DNA of 64,000 bases from Candidatus Obscuribacterales bacterium (lineage in GTDB: Bacteria; Cyanobacteriota; Vampirovibrionia; Obscuribacterales; Obscuribacteraceae), in contig JAHBVO010000006.1 in assembly GCA_019637435.1 (NCBI GenBank), positions 62,001 through 126,000 on the forward strand. The letters run 5' to 3'. Shown piece by piece: positions 59,322-64,000 of this stretch. The notes below the pieces were generated by a model. That model saw nothing but the letters and a program-made list of their open reading frames with translations, did no database searches and had not been told where the DNA came from. The position numbers were made by a program, and so were the translations under genes. How positions within the stretch are numbered: position 1 is the stretch's first letter; the number at the start of each line of letters is the position of its first letter.

Positions 59322-60986
59322 TTACGGCTTCGGCGCATCTGTTTTCAACTTATAACAAACAAGAGCGGTTCTAAATCCGTAGTAATCGAAGTTCGGCTGC
59401 GCATCGCTGTCCGGCCACTCAGCGTATGCATACTCCTCGTACATGCTGTCGATCGTTTCCAAAACCTTGTGTTCCTTCAATATATCGCCAAGACTTTCGC
59501 GCTCGATCATAATCATCTTCGGCTTGACCGTTTTTATATCCGCTATTAAACGCTCATACATTCGAAATTGCAGCCCCGTGTACTTTGCGGAATTGGCATT
59601 GTCGCGCTCCATCAACAAGCGCGACATGCGAATCGGGTAGCCGGTGAGCAAATATGTCGCCGGTTTGCGATTGAACTGAATCATCAGCGGATATGCAGGT
59701 CTGACCCTGTCGTTCAAAATGAGAACCTTATCGCCGGGCTTGGATTCTGCTTCGAGGCGAGTCGAGAATGCCGACTCCTCGTTCCAAAAATATGTTCCGG
59801 AGTAACCGTACGCTTCCAGGTTTTTCACATCATCATGATTGGTTGTACTCATGTATGTGAAACCAACCGCGCCAACTCCGGCACAGACAGCTGCGATAAT
59901 CGGCGTGAATAGCTTCGCTCCAAGTGTTCGCACCTGTACTATCGAGTTGACTGCGACTGAAATCATCAGCGCTAAAGTTAGAAACGACCCGTAAACCATA
60001 GGAAGCATTTGCGCGAGCATCGACTTCCCGGTGATGACGAACGTACCGAAGCCAACGATCGAGAAGGCGATAAACAACGGAATCAGCGAGCAGCGTCGGC
60101 GTAAGCCCAGAGCGACAGAAGAGACCAGCATCATGAAATAGACTATGTTGCGATAATCGGGTGTTTTATTGACCCACCACAATCGTTCATCAAAAGTAAC
60201 GTAATCGCATACCACCATTGGCAGTGCGTAGTTGAAATAGATGTTGGAATAGTCCCTGCTGCAGAAAACAAAATGTAAGAGGTAGAGGAAAATGATTACG
60301 AGCGCGGCACGCATTTCCATCGCCATTGGCGGAGCAAGCCTCTGCTTGGCGGCACAGAAGTATACCTCCATCAACAAAGCTATTATCAAAAAGAGAGGGT
60401 CCAAAGTAATACCGATACCGCCAACGATACCAGCAATCAGAGTCAGCCTCGCGTCCTTAGGCTGATTCGTCCAGGAGAGCCAGCGCGTTATGAGAAACGG
60501 AAGATACATCAGGAGAAACAAATGCTCCCGCTGACCAAACTCTCTGATCATGATCAGGTTGAGCAAGGCGCAGCCAATGATGAGAGCCGGCATGTGAGCT
60601 TGCTCTCTAGACTTCTGTTGAAACAAGATTAGGGAAACAAGGGCGCAAGAACCTACGGCAAGAACGAATACGAAAGTGTGAAATACAACTACCGGATGTA
60701 TGGCTGGAACCAATTTGCAAAACAGCGCGGGAATAGCGCACAGATACATGAGGGACGGGGCCGACACTTCCATGAAGTCGATAAACGGAATTTTTCCCTC
60801 CACAATCAGCATTCCGCATTGCAAAGCAAGAGCGGCTTCGGCCGCAATGCGCAATCCAAACATTTGAAGTTGCGCCAACAGTGCGACGAAGATAGCGGCA
60901 ACAACAATTATCGTGTTCGCTCTCGATTGATACGAAGCAATCGTTTTCACTCTAGCTGCTCGTTCAAGTAAAAGCATAGCCCTCAT
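59322..60986 (-). CDS. GT-C type membrane glycosyltransferase 1
   Basis: A 554-residue polytopic protein with about eleven membrane helices and a C-terminal outer domain (about 385-550). The first outer loop, GKIPFIDFMEVSAPSLMYL, has the G..P[FY].D......P...Y pattern of GT-C enzymes such as ArnT/PMT/RgtA relatives, where the acidic residue is catalytic. The C-terminal domain includes GDKVLILNDRVRPAYPLM and KPKMIMIERESL. Its start overlaps the end of the paralogous upstream gene by four bases. It probably transfers a sugar from a polyprenyl carrier to an envelope acceptor; donor and acceptor are unknown. Confidence 0.75.
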   Translation of the reverse strand: MRAMLLLERAARVKTIASYQSRANTIIVVAAIFVALLAQLQMFGLRIAAEAALALQCGMLIVEGKIPFIDFMEVSAPSLMYLCAIPALFCKLVPAIHPVVVFHTFVFVLAVGSCALVSLILFQQKSREQAHMPALIIGCALLNLIMIREFGQREHLFLLMYLPFLITRWLSWTNQPKDARLTLIAGIVGGIGITLDPLFLIIALLMEVYFCAAKQRLAPPMAMEMRAALVIIFLYLLHFVFCSRDYSNIYFNYALPMVVCDYVTFDERLWWVNKTPDYRNIVYFMMLVSSVALGLRRRCSLIPLFIAFSIVGFGTFVITGKSMLAQMLPMVYGSFLTLALMISVAVNSIVQVRTLGAKLFTPIIAAVCAGVGAVGFTYMSTTNHDDVKNLEAYGYSGTYFWNEESAFSTRLEAESKPGDKVLILNDRVRPAYPLMIQFNRKPATYLLTGYPIRMSRLLMERDNANSAKYTGLQFRMYERLIADIKTVKPKMIMIERESLGDILKEHKVLETIDSMYEEYAYAEWPDSDAQPNFDYYGFRTALVCYKLKTDAPKP

Positions 60987-62626
60987 TTTCCGGGTTTGCG
61001 CCGGAAGGTGCGAAAGTTTTCAATCTGCTCGAGTTCATCATAGTCAGCCGCCAGGTATTTCGAAACGAATTTGTACGGCTCGTCAAAATAGTCCGGTCCC
61101 TTTTGCATGAAGATAAATCGCGGTTTGTTTTTCTGAATGTCTTCCGCATATTCATTGACGATTCTCGGCATCTGGGAGGACAAACTATCGTTGTGCGGAG
61201 TATGAGGAAGAATGTCTTTGATGTACGACAGCACCGAAAGAATTACCATATGGAGATGCCTGGAGCCGGGCTCGAAGCGGAGCTGAGTAAGCCATGGATA
61301 TCCCGGTGATACCGCATTTGACATCACAATCACTTTATCGCCCAGCTTATATCCGTCAAGCACGAGCGATGTATAAGGCGAGTGGATGTCTGCCCAGGGC
61401 GACGAACCCTGGTAGCCGATGGTTTTCAAATCGAAGTGCCTGGGGTCTTCGACAACGATCTTATAGTCCTCCTGACCATCGCGGAATGCGATACCAAGGG
61501 CTGAAACAACTATCAATCCAAGGGTGATTCGACGCGGAATGGAAAACGGAGTTTTGGAAAATTTGGTACTGAACTTAGTGACGGCGCACTCCAAGAGTTT
61601 CCAACCAAGAAAAATGAAGTAGCCGACTTCCATGGAGAACAGAATAAACGCACCCGCGTAAACCGGCTGATCATGGTAGCCCCAGCCTTTGAATTGGATC
61701 AAATATGGAATTATACTGCCGAACACAAATACCGTAAGTGGCAAAAGAAACGAGCAACGTTTCCTCAAAGCCACAGCAAGCAGACATGCGACCGTCGTAA
61801 GAAAAAATACGTCACGCTTTCCCGGGTCTGAAAACGACGCAGCCAGTGACGTATCCCAGTAGTGATATCCAAGCGCGAATGCAGGAACGACGAACTTCCA
61901 GTAAGCGTCATTCATTGCTTTTGGAACGAACAGGAAGTGCGCGAGGTAGAGAACGCCGCCGCCAAAGCATGCAATATTCTCTGTCGATACGAGCTTCCTC
62001 CAGCGCCATTTATCCAGCAGGAAATAAAGTTCCACAAGGAAAACGGGAATCAGAAAGTGCGGCTTTATGCAGATTCCAATTGCCGCCATAAATCCGATAG
62101 CTGCAGACCAGACTTTCGACTGGACACCGCGTTCTTGCCAACGCAGAGTGCGCAAGACCAGATAGGGCATGTACAGCAAAACAAAAATTTCCTCGCGCTG
62201 ACCGAAGTCGTAGCGCAAGAAAAAGTTGAACAAGGTCAATCCGACTAAAAATGGAAGGAAGAAAGGCGCCTCGGCTCGCTTTGCGTGCCGGAAAAACAGC
62301 ATCAAGCAAGTGACGACGGAGTAAACGATGAGAACAACAAGGAAGTAATTGAACGCCAGTGTGACCGGAATATTGAAGAGCTCGGATCCGAATGCTGGAA
62401 TTGTATAGAGATACCAGACCAAGGGAGGATTAGCGTCGCTCATATCCACGTAAGGAATCTTTCCGTGCGTGATCATCTGCGCAATCTGCAAGTGCAAAGC
62501 AGGATCCCAGCCGATGCGCAAAGGATGAATGGCGACAGCAAAAGCCAGACGTGCTGTCATGATTGCGACGACAGCAATACAGCAGTAAAAGAGTCCTTTA
62601 TCTTCTTTTAGAACGGATTGCTGCAA
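60983..62626 (-). CDS. GT-C type membrane glycosyltransferase 2
   Basis: A 547-residue paralogue of the next gene, with about eleven membrane helices. The loop GKIPYVDMSDANPPLVWYL carries the conserved acidic residue and PP..WY pattern. RYDFGQREEIFVLLYMPYL matches REFGQREHLFLLMYLPFL in the paralogue. The C-terminal outer domain has GDKVIVMSNAVSPGYPWL and KPRFIFMQKGPDYF. The two genes overlap by four bases and look like a tandem duplication. It is preceded by the small membrane protein gene (19-base gap), so a three-gene operon is likely. Confidence 0.75.
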   Translation of the reverse strand: MQQSVLKEDKGLFYCCIAVVAIMTARLAFAVAIHPLRIGWDPALHLQIAQMITHGKIPYVDMSDANPPLVWYLYTIPAFGSELFNIPVTLAFNYFLVVLIVYSVVTCLMLFFRHAKRAEAPFFLPFLVGLTLFNFFLRYDFGQREEIFVLLYMPYLVLRTLRWQERGVQSKVWSAAIGFMAAIGICIKPHFLIPVFLVELYFLLDKWRWRKLVSTENIACFGGGVLYLAHFLFVPKAMNDAYWKFVVPAFALGYHYWDTSLAASFSDPGKRDVFFLTTVACLLAVALRKRCSFLLPLTVFVFGSIIPYLIQFKGWGYHDQPVYAGAFILFSMEVGYFIFLGWKLLECAVTKFSTKFSKTPFSIPRRITLGLIVVSALGIAFRDGQEDYKIVVEDPRHFDLKTIGYQGSSPWADIHSPYTSLVLDGYKLGDKVIVMSNAVSPGYPWLTQLRFEPGSRHLHMVILSVLSYIKDILPHTPHNDSLSSQMPRIVNEYAEDIQKNKPRFIFMQKGPDYFDEPYKFVSKYLAADYDELEQIENFRTFRRKPGK

Positions 62627-62645
62627 GTGTCCTCACTAGTTCGGA

Positions 62646-63119
62646 CTAATAACCCCAGGCACGAAAGAACTGATCGTCGGTCTTCACGTTATGCAAGAGC
62701 CACTCTGAGGTAACGCTCTGCGTCTCGTTCTTAACTCGATTGTAGAACTTTAGATTGTTGTACTGATCGACACCCAGGGCTGGACTTGGGGGAGTTTCAA
62801 CGCCGGCGAAATAGCGCCGCGCAGCTTCTTTATCCTGGTCGTTCGGAAGAAACTCAGACTTTTTCTTCAACTCCGCTATATGACCGGGAAGTTTAAAATG
62901 AATCCAGTAGTCATAATTACCGGATACCTCGCCACCACCAGTGAGGTCAGTAACGCTTTCCGGACTGTCCACGAAATTCTCAGCGAATATCTTGGCCGGT
63001 TGAACCGTGTAGTTCGAAAATCCAATCTTGTAAATGAAGTATCCGACAAGTCCAATAACAGCCACTGCGAGAAGCGCCATCAACGGTTTTGCTGCACCCG
63101 AGCCACCCTGGTTTGTCAT
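62646..63119 (-). CDS. Small single-pass membrane protein
   Basis: A 157-residue protein with one N-terminal membrane helix (about 13-33, ALLAVAVIGLVGYFIYKI) and an outer domain with no cysteines. Features include GGGEVSGNYDYWIHFKLPG and a C-terminal FFRAWGY. I do not recognise a family. An in-frame TTG at 63149 would add ten residues, but the ATG at 63119 is more likely. It is probably co-transcribed with the two GT-C genes downstream. It could be an envelope protein acting with them; there is no direct evidence. Confidence 0.6.
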   Translation of the reverse strand: MTNQGGSGAAKPLMALLAVAVIGLVGYFIYKIGFSNYTVQPAKIFAENFVDSPESVTDLTGGGEVSGNYDYWIHFKLPGHIAELKKKSEFLPNDQDKEAARRYFAGVETPPSPALGVDQYNNLKFYNRVKNETQSVTSEWLLHNVKTDDQFFRAWGY

Positions 63120-63239
63120 ACGAAATCTGTCACTCCGAATCCACTGCAAATCACAACGCTCATGGAGCCTTGCATTCCCAGTTTAGCAAGAGAGCTTGAG
63201 TCTTGCGATGACAAGACCAATATCAGCTGCATTACTTAG

Positions 63240-64000
63240 CTACGCAATCAAAACATCTCGACATCTTGCATCACGCAGTCGCCAGATAGCTGCATCGGAG
63301 ACGAAGTGATGGAAGTTGATACACGCTTGAATAACGGTAGCGACAAGACCGAACGTCAGTCCGAAATACATCATAAAGTGAGGCACGAAGATGTAGACGA
63401 ACATTCCGGCGACAATGACATACGCCCAATATCTCATGGACCGTGGCGAGAACCAGTTTTTAAACACATCCTTCGAAAGCATGCCTTCCTGCAATCCCTT
63501 CTCTTTGATGTAGAAACCGAGTGAGATCGCCAGATATTGGCTGCCATGGAAGAAATTGGGACCGTACTGCCAGATCATCGAAGACGCCATGCCCACCGAC
63601 CAACCGATGGCAGCGACTGTAAGAACCTGACATATCGCGGGGAACGGCATCATCATTCCTTCGCGATGCCACTTTCTGACAACGACACCGACGAACAGAG
63701 TCGTCATCACGGTGAAGCATACAATTCCAAGGTCATACAGCCAGAGCGGCAGCCCCCAGAACGGCACGTCGACGCCCCAATAGACATAAGGACTGTACTC
63801 TCGGTGGCAGAGTATGCGAGTAATGATCACATAAGAAAGCGAGTGCATGAACCATCTAAAGGTTTCGCGCTCGAAGTTGTTCATGAAATATCCGCGTTTA
63901 TAGCAGTAAATCAGCGCGACCCCGAAGCACTGACCGACGTAGTGTTGGAAAACCCACATCATATGAAGATACACGACGGTGCCTGCAGCTTCTTTCCAGA
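63240..64000 (-). CDS. Polytopic membrane protein, N-terminus outside window
   Basis: The frame is open to the right edge: sense codons continue upstream of the first GTG at 63974, reading WKEAAGTV. The visible 252 residues are therefore the C-terminal part of a larger protein. About six membrane helices are seen. Notable are HxxH-type residues in NFHHFVSDAAIWRLRD near the C-terminus, a motif that recurs in a family of bacterial membrane proteins I cannot name, and LCHREYSPYVYWGV. It is followed by the small membrane protein gene on the same strand after 120 bases. Function unknown. Confidence 0.65.
   Translation of the reverse strand, partial: WKEAAGTVVYLHMMWVFQHYVGQCFGVALIYCYKRGYFMNNFERETFRWFMHSLSYVIITRILCHREYSPYVYWGVDVPFWGLPLWLYDLGIVCFTVMTTLFVGVVVRKWHREGMMMPFPAICQVLTVAAIGWSVGMASSMIWQYGPNFFHGSQYLAISLGFYIKEKGLQEGMLSKDVFKNWFSPRSMRYWAYVIVAGMFVYIFVPHFMMYFGLTFGLVATVIQACINFHHFVSDAAIWRLRDARCRDVLIA

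Noticed and set aside
1..64000. Mobile elements, tRNA genes or phage genes
   Set aside because: No transposase, integrase, phage structural protein, inverted terminal repeats or tRNA cloverleaf was recognised by reading. A tRNAscan or IS search was not possible here.

Overview
The window carries genes on both strands at about 50% GC. They belong to a diderm-type bacterium: there are cleavable signal peptides, a lipobox lipoprotein, a TonB/TolA-like domain and a large beta-helix surface protein. No rRNA, tRNA or ribosomal protein gene is present to fix the taxonomy. The mix of Tad-type prepilin-like proteins, HTTM proteins, TPR proteins and 2-oxoacid:ferredoxin oxidoreductase would suit a non-photosynthetic cyanobacterial relative (Vampirovibrionia, e.g. 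Obscuribacterales), but this is a low-confidence inference.

Layout. 1-5.4 kb: the start of a giant repetitive adhesin, then the C-terminal processing protease CtpA. 5.9-12.5 kb: methylthioadenosine phosphorylase, a small membrane protein coupled to a two-subunit M16 peptidase (one catalytic, one non-catalytic), and a D-aminoacylase-like amidohydrolase. 12.6-16.5 kb: an orphan TadE-like prepilin, hypoxanthine phosphoribosyltransferase, guanine deaminase and a GNAT acetyltransferase. 16.6-21.4 kb: an unusual thiamine-diphosphate enzyme and the korAB oxidoreductase with a clear terminator. 21.5-32 kb: a hypothetical protein, two amidohydrolases, a glutamine-synthetase-like enzyme (a split version of fungal FluG/plant NodGS), a pseudo-M48 membrane protein, a fused MEMO-AMMECR1 protein, a TonB-like protein, a FIST protein and fumarase. 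32.4-32.65 kb: a structured RNA candidate with its own terminator. 32.7-37.5 kb: a NarL-type regulator, an acyl-CoA synthetase and a GH31 alpha-glucosidase. 37.7-41.5 kb: an operon of alpha/beta hydrolase, TPR-thioredoxin and pseudo-caspase-TPR. 41.8-44 kb: a membrane protein and a SpoU-type RNA methyltransferase.

The most interesting part is 44.1-59.3 kb. Three HTTM (vitamin-K-carboxylase-like) membrane proteins lie in four-base overlap with members of one small membrane-anchored family, which has four paralogues here. TPR proteins flank them. In the middle is a Tad-like surface locus: a TadE-like prepilin, a TadG-like protein whose von Willebrand A domain is split by a large insertion, and a prepilin-like protein whose C-terminal 610 or so residues are an uninterrupted collagen-type Gly-Pro-X repeat. 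One working idea is an envelope system in which a collagen-tailed prepilin is exported and perhaps modified by HTTM enzymes. Adjacency is seen; function is inferred. 59.3-64 kb holds two paralogous GT-C type membrane glycosyltransferases, a small single-pass membrane protein and the C-terminal part of a polytopic membrane protein running off the right edge.
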